Below are positions 49,300 through 63,065 of a stretch of 64,000 nt of DNA, in pieces (the stretch's first letter is position 1; each line of letters opens with the position of its first letter). Source of the stretch: Sepiola atlantica (taxonomy: Eukaryota; Mollusca; Cephalopoda; Sepiida; Sepiolidae); assembly GCA_963556195.1 (NCBI GenBank), contig CAUVYP010001208.1, forward strand, positions 1,736,001 through 1,800,000, written 5' to 3'. The notes below the pieces were generated by a model. It had not been told where the DNA came from. It did no database searches and worked only from the letters and a program-made list of their open reading frames with translations. Made by a program: the position numbers and the translations under genes.

Positions 49300-52089
49300 T
49301 TAGCGCGTTTTAAAGTTGATATCGCTTTTGTGTATAACTTCCACATTTATTCGAATTGTGCAACGAAACTTTGCAGACAGTCTCGAATAGGCTTTTTCTA
49401 CTGAAGTACCAAGTTTCAGAAGTGCAGCTCTTGTACTGCCGGAGATATGTCGATACAAACTGAATACGCAAAACATCAACAACATTTAGCGCGTTTTAAA
49501 GTTGATATCGCTTTTGTTTATAACTTCCACATTTATTCGAATTGTGCAACGAAACTTTGCAGACAGTCGCGGAGACACATTTTCTACTGAAGTACCAAGT
49601 TTCAGAAGTGCAGCTCTTGTACTGCCGGAGATATTTCGATACAAACTGAATACGCAAAACATCAACAAAATTTAGCGCGTTTTAAAGTTGATATCGGTTT
49701 TGTGTATAACTTCCACATTTATTCGAATTGTGCAACGAAACTTTGCAGAAAGTCTCGAATAGGCTCTTTCTACTAAAGTACCAAGTTTCAGAAGTGCAGC
49801 TCTTGTACTGCCGGAGATATGTCGATACAAACTGAATACGCAAAACATCAACAAAATTTAGCGCGTTTTAAAGTTGATATCGCTTTTGTTTATAACTTCC
49901 ACATTTATTCGAATTGTGCAACAAAACTTTGAAGAACGTCGGGGATGCACATTTCCTACTGAAGTACCAAGTTTCAGAAGTGCAGATCTTGTACTGCCGG
50001 AGATATGTCGATACAAACTGAATACGCAAAACATCAACAAAATTTAGCGCGTTTTACAGTTGATATCGCTTTTGTTTATAACTTCCCCATTTATTCGAAT
50101 TGTGCAACGAAACTTTGCAGACAGTCGCGGAGACACATTTTCTACTGAAGTACCAAGTTTCAGAAGTGCAGCTCTTGTACTGCCGGAGATATGTCGATAC
50201 AAACTGAATACGCAAAACATCAACAAAATTTAGCGCGTTTTAAAGTTGATATCGCTTTTGTGTATAACTTCCACATTTATTCGAATTGTGCAACGAAACT
50301 TTGCAGACAGTCTCGAATAGGCTTTTTCTACTGAAGTACCAAGTTTCAGAAGTGCAGCTTTTGTACTGCCGGAGATATGTCGATACAAACTGAATACGCA
50401 AAACATCAACAAAATTTAGCGCGTTTTAAAGTTGATATCGCTTTTGTTTATAACTTCCACATTTATTCGAATTGTGCAACGAAACTTTGCAGACAGTCGC
50501 GGAGACACATTTTCTACTTAAGTACCAAGTTTCAGAAGTGCAGCTTATGTACTGCCGGAGATATTTCGATACAAACTGAATACGCAAAACATCAACAAAA
50601 TTTAGCGCGTTTTAAAGTTGATATCGCTTTTGTGTATAACTTCCACATTTATTCGAATTGCGCAACGAAACTTTGCAGACAGTCTCGAATAGGCTCTTTC
50701 TACTAAAGTACCAAGTTTCAGAAGTGCAGCTCTTGTACTGCCGGAGATATGTCGATACAAACTGAATACGCAAAACATCAACAAAATTTAGCGCGTTTTA
50801 AAGTTGATATCGCTTTTGTTTATAACTTCCACATTTATTCGAATTGTGCAACGAAACTTTGCAGACAGTCGGGGAGACATATTTCCTACTGAAGTACCAA
50901 GTTTCAGAAGTGCAGATCTTGTACTGCCGGAGATATGTCGATACAAACTGAATACGCAAAACATCAACAAAATTTAGCGCGTTTTAAAGTTGATATCGCT
51001 TTTGTGTATAACTTCCACATTTATTCGAATTGTGCAACGAAACTTTGCAGACAGTCTCGAAAAGGCTTTTTCTACTGAAGTACCAAGTTTCAGAAGTGCA
51101 GCTTTTGTACTGCCGGAGATATGTCGATACAAACTGAATACGCAAAACATCAACAAAATTTAGCGCGTTTTAAAGTTGATATCGCTTTTGTTTATAACTT
51201 CCACATTTATTCGAATTGTGCAACGAAACTTTGCAGACAGTCGGGGAGACACATTTCCTACTGAAGTACAAAGTTTCAGAAGTGCAGATCTTGTACTGCC
51301 GGAGATATGTCGATACAAACTGAATACGCAAAACATCAACAAAATTTAGCGCGTTTTAAAGTTGATATCGCTTTTGTGTATAACTTCCACATTTATTCGA
51401 ATTGTGCAACGAAACTTTGCAGACAGTCTCGAATAGGCTTTTTCTACTGAAGTACCAAGTTTCAGAAGTGCAGCTTTTGTACTGCCGGAGATATGTCGAT
51501 ACAAACTGAATACGCAAAACATCAACAAAATTTAGCGCGTTTTAAAGTTGATATCGCTTTTGTTTATAACTTCCACATTTATTCGAATTGTGCAACGAAA
51601 CTTTGCAGACAGTCGCGGAGACACATTTTCTACTTAAGTACCAAGTTTCAGAAGTGCAGCTTATGTACTGCCGGAGATATTTCGATACAAACTGAATACG
51701 CAAAACATCAACAAAATTTAGCGCGTTTTAAACTTGATATCGGTTTTGTGTATAACTTGTACATTTATTCGAATTGTGCAACGAAACTTTGCAGACAGTC
51801 TCGAATAGGCTCTTTCTACTAAAGTACCAAGTTTCAGAAGTGCAGCTCTTGTACTGCCGGAGATATGTGGATACAAACTGAATACGCAAAACATCAACAA
51901 AATTTAGCGCGTTTTAAAGTTGATATCGCTTTTGTTTATAACTTCCACATTTATTCGAATTGTGCAACGAAACTTTGCAGACAGTCGCGGAGACACATTT
52001 TCTACTGAAGTACCACGTATCAGAAGTGCAGCTCTTGTACTGCCTGAGATATGTCGATAAAAACTGAATACGCAAAACATCAACAAAAT
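49300..52089 (+). repeat. 22-monomer HOR, copy 2 with 7 monomers lost (2,790 bp)
   Basis: Positions 1-9 of the HOR run from 49300 to 50973, then position 17 (gaaaaggcttttt, about 51057-51069) follows directly, so positions 10-16 (1,302 bp) are missing. The join must lie in 50974-51058, because positions 10 and 17 are alike up to gaaaagg. Private changes are aaacttgatatcgg near 51733 and taccacgtatcag near 52014. Phase is kept exactly. Confidence 0.95.
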
Positions 52090-55000
52090 TTAGCGCGTTT
52101 TAAAGTTGATATCGCTTTTGTGTATAACTTCCACATTTATTCGAATTGTGCAACGAAACTTTGCAGACAGTCTCGAATAGGCTTTTTCTACTGAAGTACC
52201 AAGTTTCAGAAGTGCAGCTCTTGTACTGCCGGAGATATGTCGATACAAACTGAATACGCAAAACATCAACAACATTTAGCGCGTTTTAAAGTTGATATCG
52301 CTTTTGTTTATAACTTCCACATTTATTCGAATTGTGCAACGAAACTTTGCAGACAGTCGCGGAGACACATTTTCTACTGAAGTACCAAGTTTCAGAAGTG
52401 CAGCTCTTGTACTGCCGGAGATATTTCGATACAAACTGAATACGCAAAACATCAACAAAATTTAGCGCGTTTTAAAGTTGATATCGGTTTTGTGTATAAC
52501 TTCCACATTTATTCGAATTGTGCAACGAAACTTTGCAGAAAGTCTCGAATAGGCTCTTTCTACTAAAGTACCAAGTTTCAGAAGTGCAGCTCTTGTACTG
52601 CCGGAGATATGTCGATACAAACTGAATACGCAAAACATCAACAAAATTTAGCGCGTTTTAAAGTTGATATCGCTTTTGTTTATAACTTCCACATTTATTC
52701 GAATTGTGCAACAAAACTTTGAAGAACGTCGGGGATGCACATTTCCTACTGAAGTACCAAGTTTCAGAAGTGCAGATCTTGTACTGCCGGAGATATGTCG
52801 ATACAAACTGAATACGCAAAACATCAACAAAATTTAGCGCGTTTTACAGTTGATATCGCTTTTGTTTATAACTTCCCCATTTATTCGAATTGTGCAACGA
52901 AACTTTGCAGACAGTCGCGGAGACACATTTTCTACTGAAGTACCAAGTTTCAGAAGTGCAGCTCTTGTACTGCCGGAGATATGTCGATACAAACTGAATA
53001 CGCAAAACATCAACAAAATTTAGCGCGTTTTAAAGTTGATATCGCTTTTGTGTATAACTTCCACATTTATTCGAATTGTGCAACGAAACTTTGCAGACAG
53101 TCTCGAATAGGCTTTTTCTACTGAAGTACCAAGTTTCAGAAGTGCAGCTTTTGTACTGCCGGAGATATGTCGATACAAACTGAATACGCAAAACATCAAC
53201 AAAATTTAGCGCGTTTTAAAGTTGATATCGCTTTTGTTTATAACTTCCACATTTATTCGAATTGTGCAACGAAACTTTGCAGACAGTCGCGGAGACACAT
53301 TTTCTACTTAAGTACCAAGTTTCAGAAGTGCAGCTTATGTACTGCCGGAGATATTTCGATACAAACTGAATACGCAAAACATCAACAAAATTTAGCGCGT
53401 TTTAAAGTTGATATCGCTTTTGTGTATAACTTCCACATTTATTCGAATTGCGCAACGAAACTTTGCAGACAGTCTCGAATAGGCTCTTTCTACTAAAGTA
53501 CCAAGTTTCAGAAGTGCAGCTCTTGTACTGCCGGAGATATGTCGATACAAACTGAATACGCAAAACATCAACAAAATTTAGCGCGTTTTAAAGTTGATAT
53601 CGCTTTTGTTTATAACTTCCACATTTATTCGAATTGTGCAACGAAACTTTGCAGACAGTCGGGGAGACATATTTCCTACTGAAGTACCAAGTTTCAGAAG
53701 TGCAGATCTTGTACTGCCGGAGATATGTCGATACAAACTGAATACGCAAAACATCAACAAAATTTAGCGCGTTTTAAAGTTGATATCGCTTTTGTGTATA
53801 ACTTCCACATTTATTCGAATTGTGCAACGAAACTTTGCAGACAGTCTCGAATAGGCTTTTTCTACTGAAGTACCAAGTTTCAGAAGTGCAGCTTTTGTAC
53901 TGCCGGAGATATGTCGATACAAACTGAATACGCAAAACATCAACAAAATTTAGCGCGTTTTAAAGTTGATATCGCTTTTGTTTATAACTTCCACATTTAT
54001 TCGAATTGTGCAACGAAACTTTGCAGACAGTCGCGGAGACACATTTTCTACTTAAGTACCAAGTTTCAGAAGTGCAGCTTATGTACTGCCGGAGATAGTT
54101 CGATACAAACTGAATACGCAAAACATCAACAAAATTTAGCGCGTTTTAAAGTTGATATCGCTTTTGTTTATAACTTCCACATTTATTCGAATTGTGCAAC
54201 GAAACTTTGCAGACAGTCGCGGAGACACATTTTCTACTGAAGTACCAAGTTTCAGAAGTACAGCTCTTGTACTGCCGGAGATATGTCGATAAAAACTGAA
54301 TACGCAAAACATCAACAAAATTTAGCGCGTTTTAAAGTTGATATCGCTTTTGTGTATAACTTCCACATTTATTCGAATTGTGCAACGAAACTTTGCAGAC
54401 AGTCTCGAATAGGCTTTTTCTACTGAAGTACCAAGTTTCAGAAGTGCAGCTTTTGTACTGCCGGAGATATGTCGATACAAACTGAATACGCAAAACATCA
54501 ACAAAATTTAGCGCGTTTTAAAGTTGATATCGCTTTTGTTTATAACTTCCACATTTATTCGAATTGTGCAACGAAACTTTGCAGACAGTCGCAGAGACAT
54601 ATTTTCTACTTAAGTACCAAGTTTCAGAAGTGCAGCTTATGTACTGCCGGAGATATTTCTGTACAAACTGAATACGCAAAACATCAACAAAATTTAGCGC
54701 GTTTTAAAGTTGATATCGCTTTTGTGTATAACTTCCACATTTATTCGAATTGTGCAACGAAACTTTGCAGACAGTCTCGAATAGGCTCTTTCTACTAAAG
54801 TACCAAGTTTCAGAAGTGCAGCTCTTGTACTGCCGGAGATATGTCGATACAAACTGAATACGCAAAACATCAACAAAATTTATCGCGTTTTAAAGTTGAT
54901 ATCGCTTTTGTTTATAACTTCCACATTTATTCGAATTGTGCAACAAAACTTTGAAGAACGTCGGGGAGGCACATTTCCTACTGAAGTACCAAGTTTCAGA

Positions 55001-56181
55001 AGTGCAGATCTTGTACTGCCGGAGATATGTCGATACAAACTGAATACGCAAAACATCAACAAAATTTAGCGCGTTTTAAAGTTGATATCGCTTTTGTGTA
55101 TAACTTCCACATTTATTCGAATTGTGCAACGAAACTTTGCAGACAGTCTCGAAAAGGCTTTTTCTACTGAAGTACCAAGTTTCAGAAGTGCAGCTTTTGT
55201 ACTGCCGGAGATATGTCGATACAAACTGAATACGCAAAACATCAACAAAATTTAGCGCGTTTTAAAGTTGATATCGCTTTTGTTTATAACTTCCACATTT
55301 ATTCGAATTGTGCAACGAAACTTTGCAGACAGTCGGGGAGACACATTTCCTACTGAAGTACAAAGTTTCAGAAGTGCAGATCTTGTACTGCCGGAGATAT
55401 GTCGATACAAACTGAATACGCAAAACATCAACAAAATTTAGCGCGTTTTAAAGTTGATATCGCTTTTGTGTATAACTTCCACATTTATTCGAATTGTGCA
55501 ACGAAACTTTGCAGACAGTCTCGAATAGGCTTTTTCTACTGAAGTACCAAGTTTCAGAAGTGCAGCTTTTGTACTGCCGGAGATATGTCGATACAAACTG
55601 AATACGCAAAACATCAACAAAATTTAGCGCGTTTTAAAGTTGATATCGCTTTTGTTTATAACTTCCACATTTATTCGAATTGTGCAACGAAACTTTGCAG
55701 ACAGTCGCGGAGACACATTTTCTACTTAAGTACCAAGTTTCAGAAGTGCAGCTTATGTACTGCCGGAGATATTTCGATACAAACTGAATACGCAAAACAT
55801 CAACAAAATTTAGCGCGTTTTAAAGTTGATATCGGTTTTGTGTATAACTTGTACATTTATTCGAATTGTGCAACGAAACTTTGCAGACAGTCTCGAATAG
55901 GCTCTTTCTACTAAAGTACCAAGTTTCAGAAGTGCAGCTCTTGTACTGCCGGAGATATGTGGATACAAACTGAATACGCAAAACATCAACAAAATTTAGC
56001 GCGTTTTAAAGTTGATATCGCTTTTGTTTATAACTTCCACATTTATTCGAATTGTGCAACGAAACTTTGCAGACAGTCGCGGAGACACATTTTCTACTGA
56101 AGTACCAAGTATCAGAAGTGCAGCTCTTGTACTGCCTGAGATATGTCGATAAAAACTGAATACGCAAAACATCAACAAAAT
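52090..56181 (+). repeat. 22-monomer HOR (4,092 bp), copy 3
   Basis: All 22 positions are present in the order of copy 1. The only difference from copy 1 that I noticed by eye is tttatcgcg (54883) against tttagcgcg (48001), at a constant offset of 6,882 bp. Such similarity over 4 kb means a very recent copy, or a possible assembly duplication. Copy 2, with its deletion, lies between these two nearly equal copies. Confidence 0.94.
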
Positions 56182-57484
56182 TTAGCGCGTTTTAAAGTTG
56201 ATATCGCTTTTGTGTATAACTTCCACATTTATTCGAATTGTGCAACGAAACTTTGCAGACAGTCTCGAATAGGCTTTTTCTACTGAAGTACCAAGTTTCA
56301 GAAGTGCAGCTTTTGTACTGCCGGAGATATGTCGATACAAACTGAATACGCAAAACATCAACAACATTTAGCGCGTTTTAAAGTTGATATCGCTTTTGTT
56401 TATAACTTCCACATTTATTCGAATTGTGCAACGAAACTTTGCAGACAGTCGCGGAGACATATTTTCTACTTAAGTACCAAGTTTCAGAAGTGCAGCTTAT
56501 GTACTGCCGGAGATATTTCTGTACAAACTGAATACGCAAAACATCAACAAAATTTAGCGCGTTTTAAAGTTGATATCGCTTTTGTGTATCACTTCCACAT
56601 TTATTCGAATTGTGCAACGAAACTTTGCAGACAGTCTGGAATGGGCCTTTTCTACTAAAGTACCAAGTTTCAGAAGTGCAGCTCTTGTACTGCCGGAGAT
56701 ATGTCGATACAAACTGAATACGCAAAACATCAACAAAATTTAGCGCGTTTTAAAGTTGATATCGCTTTTGTTTATAACTTCCACATTTATTCGAATTGTG
56801 CAACAAAACTTTGAAGAACGTCGGGGAGGCACATTTCCTACTGAAGTACCAAGTTTCAGAAGTGCAGATCTTGTACTGCCGGAGATATGTCGATACAAAC
56901 TGAATACGCAAAACATTCCACAAAATTTAGCGCGTTTTACAGTTGATATCGCTTTTGTGTATAACTTCCCCATTTATTCGAATTGTGCAACGAAACTTTG
57001 CAGACAGTCGCGGAGACACATGTTCTACTGAAGTACCCAGTTTCAGAAGTGCAGCTATTGTACTATACGAGATATGTCGATACAAACTGAATACGCAAAA
57101 CATCAACAAAATTTAGCGCGTTTTAAAGTTGATATCGCTTTTCTTTATAACTTCCACATTTATTCGAATTGTGCAACGAAACTTTGCAGACAGTCTCGAA
57201 TAGGCCCTTTCTACTGAAGTACCAAGTTTCAGAAGTGCAGCTCTTGTACTGCCGGAGATATGTCGATACAAACTGAATACGCAAAACATCAACAAAATTT
57301 AGCGCGTTTTAAAGTTGATATCGCTTTTGTTTATAACTTCCACATTTATTCGAATTGTGCAACGAAACTTTGCAGACAGTCGCGGAGACACATTTTCTAC
57401 TGAAGTACCAAGTTTCAGAAGTGCAGCTCTTGTACTGCCGGAGATATGTCGATAAAAACTGAATACGCAAAACATCAACAAAAT
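56182..57484 (+). repeat. 7-monomer spacer between HOR copies 3 and 4
   Basis: These seven monomers (1,303 bp) are not part of the 22-monomer order. They start with a catcaacaacattta monomer, then an atatttctgtac monomer, then a T-type monomer with gtgtatcac and gtctggaatgggcc (about 56586-56648), a gaagaacg monomer with the cattccac insertion (about 56911-56920), a cttccccat and ctatacgag monomer, a cttttctttataac monomer and a gataaaaactg monomer. The last part resembles 44.75-45.2 kb, just before copy 1. Confidence 0.88.
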
Positions 57485-60400
57485 TTAGCGCGTTTTAAAG
57501 TTGATATCGCTTTTGTGTATAACTTCCACATTTATTCGAATTGTGCAACGAAACTTTGCAGACAGTCTCGAATAGGCTTTTTCTACTGAAGTACCAAGTT
57601 TCAGAAGTGCAGCTCTTGTACTGCCGGAGATATGTCGATACAAACTGAATACGCAAAACATCAACAACATTTAGCGCGTTTTAAAGTTGATATCGCTTTT
57701 GTTTATAACTTCCACATTTATTCGAATTGTGCAACGAAACTTTGCAGACAGTCGCGGAGACACATTTTCTACTGAAGTACCAAGTTTCAGAAGTGCAGCT
57801 CTTGTACTGCCGGAGATATTTCGATACAAACTGAATACGCAAAACATCAACAAAATTTAGCGCGTTTTAAAGTTGATATCGGTTTTGTGTATAACTTCCA
57901 CATTTATTCGAATTGTGCAACGAAACTTTGCAGAAAGTCTCGAATAGGCTCTTTCTACTAAAGTACCAAGTTTCAGAAGTGCAGCTCTTGTACTGCCGGA
58001 GATATGTCGATACAAACTGAATACGCAAAACATCAACAAAATTTAGCGCGTTTTAAAGTTGATATCGCTTTTGTTTATAACTTCCACATTTATTCGAATT
58101 GTGCAACAAAACTTTGAAGAACGTCGGGGATGCACATTTCCTACTGAAGTACCAAGTTTCAGAAGTGCAGATCTTGTACTGCCGGAGATATGTCGATACA
58201 AACTGAATACGCAAAACATTCCACAAAATTTAGCGCGTTTTACAGTTGATATCGCTTTTGTTTATAACTTCCCCATTTATTCGAATTGTGCAACGAAACT
58301 TTGCAGACAGTCGCGGAGACACATTTTCTACTGAAGTACCAAGTTTCAGAAGTGCAGCTCTTGTACTGCCGGAGATATGTCGATACAAACTGAATACGCA
58401 AAACATCAACAAAATTTAGCGCGTTTTAAAGTTGATATCGCTTTTGTGTATAACTTCCACATTTATTCGAATTGTGCAACGAAACTTTGCAGACAGTCTC
58501 GAATAGGCTTTTTCTACTGAAGTACCAAGTTTCAGAAGTGCAGCTTTTGTACTGCCGGAGATATGTCGATACAAACTGAATACGCAAAACATCAACAAAA
58601 TTTAGCGCGTTTTAAAGTTGATATCGCTTTTGTTTATAACTTCCACATTTATTCGAATTGTGCAACGAAACTTTGCAGACAGTCGCGGAGACACATTTTC
58701 TACTGAAGTACCAAGTTTCAGAAGTGCAGCTTATGTACTGCCGGAGATATTTCGATACAAACTGAATACGCAAAACATCAACAAAATTTAGCGCGTTTTA
58801 AAGTTGATATCGCTTTTGTGTATAACTTCCACATTTATTCGAATTGCGCAACGAAACTTTGCAGACAGTCTCGAATAGGCTCTTTCTACTAAAGTACCAA
58901 GTTTCAGAAGTGCAGCTCTTGTACTGCCGGAGATATGTCGATACAAACTGAATACGCAAAACATCAACAAAATTTAGCGCGTTTTAAAGTTGATATCGCT
59001 TTTGTTTATAACTTCCACATTTATTCGAATTGTGCAACGAAACTTTGCAGACAGTCGGGGAGACATATTTCCTACTGAAGTACCAAGTTTCAGAAGTGCA
59101 GATCTTGTACTGCCGGAGATATGTCGATACAAACTGAATACGCAAAACATCAAAAAAATTTAGCGCGTTTTAAAGTTGATATCGCTTTTGTGTATAACTT
59201 CCACATTTATTCGAATTGTGCAACGAAACTTTGCAGACAGTCTCGAATAGGCTTTTTCTACTGAAGTACCAAGTTTCAGAAGTGCAGCTTTTGTACTGCC
59301 GGAGATATGTCGATACAAACTGAATACGCAAAACATCAACAAAATTTAGCGCGTTTTAAAGTTGATATCGCTTTTGTTTATAACTTCCACATTTATTCGA
59401 ATTGTGCAACGAAACTTTGCAGACAGTCGCGGAGACACATTTTCTACTTAAGTACCAAGTTTCAGAAGTGCAGCTTATGTACTGCCGGAGATAGTTCGAT
59501 ACAAACTGAATACGCAAAACATCAACAAAATTTAGCGCGTTTTAAAGTTGATATCGGTTTTGTGTATAACTTGTACATTTATTCGAATTGTGCAACGAAA
59601 CTTTGCAGACAGTCTCGAATAGGCTCTTTCTACTAAAGTACCAAGTTTCAGAAGTGCATCTCTTGTACTGCCGGAGATATGTCGATACAAACTGAATACG
59701 CAAAACATCAACAACATTTAGCGCGTTTTAAATTTGATATCGCTTTTGTTTATAACTTCCACATTTATTCGAATTGTGCAACGAAACTTTGCAGACAGTC
59801 TCGAATAGGCCTTTTCTACTGAAGTACCAAGTTTCCGAAGTGCAGCTCTTGTACTGCCGGAGATATGTGGATACAAACTGAATACGCAAAACATCAACAA
59901 AATTTAGCGCGTTTTAAAGTTGATATCGCTTTTGTTTATAACTTCCACATTTATTCGAATTGTGCAACGAAACTTTGCAGACAGTCGCGGAGACACATTT
60001 TCTACTGAAGTACCAAGTTTCAGAAGTACAGCTCTTGTACTGCCGGAGATATGTCGATAAAAACTGAATACGCAAAACATCAACAAAATTTAGCGCGTTT
60101 TAAAGTTGATATCGCTTTTGTGTATAACTTCCACATTTATTCGAATTGTGCAACGAAACTTTGCAGACAGTCTCGAATAGGCTTTTTCTACTGAAGTACC
60201 AAGTTTCAGAAGTGCAGCTTTTGTACTGCCGGAGATATGTCGATACAAACTGAATACGCAAAACATCAACAAAATTTAGCGCGTTTTAAAGTTGATATCG
60301 CTTTTGTTTATAACTTCCACATTTATTCGAATTGTGCAACGAAACTTTGCAGACAGTCGCAGAGACATATTTTCTACTTAAGTACCAAGTTTCAGAAGTG

Positions 60401-63065
60401 CAGCTTATGTACTGCCGGAGATATTTCTGTACAAACTGAATACGCAAAACATCAACAAAATTTAGCGCGTTTTAAAGTTGATATCGCTTTTGTGTATAAC
60501 TTCCACATTTATTCGAATTGTGCAACGAAACTTTGCAGACAGTCTCGAATAGGCTCTTTCTACTAAAGTACCAAGTTTCAGAAGTGCAGCTCTTGTACTG
60601 CCGGAGATATGTCGATACAAACTGAATACGCAAAACATCAACAAAATCTAGCGCGTTTTAAAGTTGATATCGCTTTTGTTTATAACTTCCACATTTATTC
60701 GAATTGTGCAACAAAACTTTGAAGAACGTCGGGGAGGCACATTTCCTACTGAAGTACCAAGTTTCAGAAGTGCAGATCTTGTACTGCCGGAGATATGTCG
60801 ATACAAACTGAATACGCAAAACATCAACAAAATTTAGCGCGTTTTAAAGTTGATATCGCTTTTGTGTATAACTTCCACATTTATTCGAATTGTGCAACGA
60901 AACTTTGCAGACAGTCTCGAAAAGGCTTTTTCTACTGAAGTACCAAGTTTACGAAGTGCAGCTTTTGTACTGCCGGAGATATGTCGATACAAACTGAATA
61001 CGCAAAACATCAACAAAATTTAGCGCGTTTTAAAGTTGATATCGCTTTTGTTTATAACTTCCACATTTATTCGAATTGTGCAACGAAACTTTGCAGACAG
61101 TCGGGGAGACACATTTCCTACTGAAGTACAAAGTTTCAGAAGTGCAGATCTTGTACTGCCGGAGATATGTCGATACAAACTGAATACGCAAAACATCAAC
61201 AAAATTTAGCGCGTTTTAAAGTTGATATCGCTTTTGTGTATAACTTCCACATTTATTCGAATTGTGCAACGAAACTTTGCAGACAGTCTCGAATAGGCTT
61301 TTTCTACTGAAGTACCAAGTTTCAGAAGTGCAGCTTTTGTACTGCCGGAGATATGTCGATACAAACTGAATACGCAAAACATCAACAAAATTTATCGCGT
61401 TTTAAAGTTGATATCGCTTTTGTTTATAACTTCCACATTTATTCGAATTGTGCAACGAAACTTTGCAGACAGTCGCGGAGACACATTTTCTACTGAAGTA
61501 CCAAGTTTCAGAAGTACAGCTCTTGTACTGCCGGAGATATGTCGATAAAAACTGAATACGCAAAACATCAACAAAATTTAGCGCGTTTTAAAGTTGATAT
61601 CGCTTTTGTGTATAACTTCCACATTTATTCGAATTGTGCAACGAAACTTTGCAGACAGTCTCGAATAGGCTTTTTCTACTGAAGTACCAAGTTTCAGAAG
61701 TGCAGCTTTTGTACTGCCGGAGATATGTCGATACAAACTGAATACGCAAAACATCAACAAAATTTAGCGCGTTTTAAAGTTGATATCGCTTTTGTTTATA
61801 ACTTCCACATTTATTCGAATTGTGCAACGAAACTTTGCAGACAGTCGCAGAGACATATTTTCTACTTAAGTACCAAGTTTCAGAAGTGCAGCTTATGTAC
61901 TGCCGGAGATATTTCTGTACAAACTGAATACGCAAAACATCAACAAAATTTAGCGCGTTTTAAAGTTGATATCGCTTTTGTGTATAACTTCCACATTTAT
62001 TCGAATTGTGCAACGAAACTTTGCAGACAGTCTCGAATAGGCTCTTTCTACTAAAGTACCAAGTTTCAGAAGTGCAGCTCTTGTACTGCCGGAGATATGT
62101 CGATACAAACTGAATACGCAAAACATCAACAAAATCTAGCGCGTTTTAAAGTTGATATCGCTTTTGTTTATAACTTCCACATTTATTCGAATTGTGCAAC
62201 AAAACTTTGAAGAACGTCGGGGAGGCACATTTCCTACTGAAGTACCAAGTTTCAGAAGTGCAGATCTTGTACTGCCGGAGATATGTCGATACAAACTGAA
62301 TACGCAAAACATCAACAAAATTTAGCGCGTTTTAAAGTTGATATCGCTTTTGTGTATAACTTCCACATTTATTCGAATTGTGCAACGAAACTTTGCAGAC
62401 AGTCTCGAAAAGGCTTTTTCTACTGAAGTACCAAGTTTACGAAGTGCAGCTTTTGTACTGCCGGAGATATGTCGATACAAACTGAATACGCAAAACATCA
62501 ACAAAATTTAGCGCGTTTTAAAGTTGATATCGCTTTTGTTTATAACTTCCACATTTATTCGAATTGTGCAACGAAACTTTGCAGACAGTCGGGGAGACAC
62601 ATTTCCTACTGAAGTACAAAGTTTCAGAAGTGCAGATCTTGTACTGCCGGAGATATGTCGATACAAACTGAATACGCAAAACATCAACAAAATTTAGCGC
62701 GTTTTAAAGTTGATATCGCTTTTGTGTATAACTTCCACATTTATTCGAATTGTGCAACGAAACTTTGCAGACAGTCTCGAATAGGCTTTTTCTACTGAAG
62801 TACCAAGTTTCAGAAGTGCAGCTTTTGTACTGCCGGAGATATGTCGATACAAACTGAATACGCAAAACATCAACAAAATTTATCGCGTTTTAAAGTTGAT
62901 ATCGCTTTTGTTTATAACTTCCACATTTATTCGAATTGTGCAACGAAACTTTGCAGACAGTCGCGGAGACACATTTTCTACTGAAGTACCAAGTATCAGA
63001 AGTGCAGCTCTTGTACTGCCTGAGATATGTCGATAAAAACTGAATACGCAAAACATCAACAAAAT
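57485..63065 (+). repeat. 22-monomer HOR, rearranged copy 4 (30 monomers)
   Basis: Positions 1-11 of the HOR run from 57485 to about 59531. Two foreign monomers follow: 59532-59717 (cttgtacat with catcaacaacattta and gtgcatctc) and 59718-59903 (aaatttgatatc, tttccgaag, atgtggata). Positions 12-19 come next, then 12-19 again, then position 22. Positions 20-21 in their normal place are lost. A cattccac insertion at about 58217-58224 adds one base. The region 57.03-59.55 kb matches 44.75-47.27 kb at an offset of 12,277 bp. Confidence 0.9.
59904..62879 (+). repeat. 8-monomer tandem duplication inside HOR copy 4 (2 x 1,488 bp)
   Basis: 59904-61391 and 61392-62879 have the same order (HOR positions 12-19) and share private changes absent from copies 1 and 3: aaaatctagcgcg (60648 and 62136) and tttacgaagtgc (about 60949 and 62437). 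The second copy starts with tttatcgcg (61395), and the monomer after it also has tttatcgcg (62883), so the exchange joined these monomer ends. This is one of the youngest events in the window. Confidence 0.92.

Noticed and set aside
45208..56181. Calling the near-identical copies an assembly error outright
   Set aside because: Copy 2 with a clean 7-monomer deletion and its own changes sits between them, and a base difference is visible at 48001/54883. Real duplication is at least as likely, so it stays as a finding with a check.
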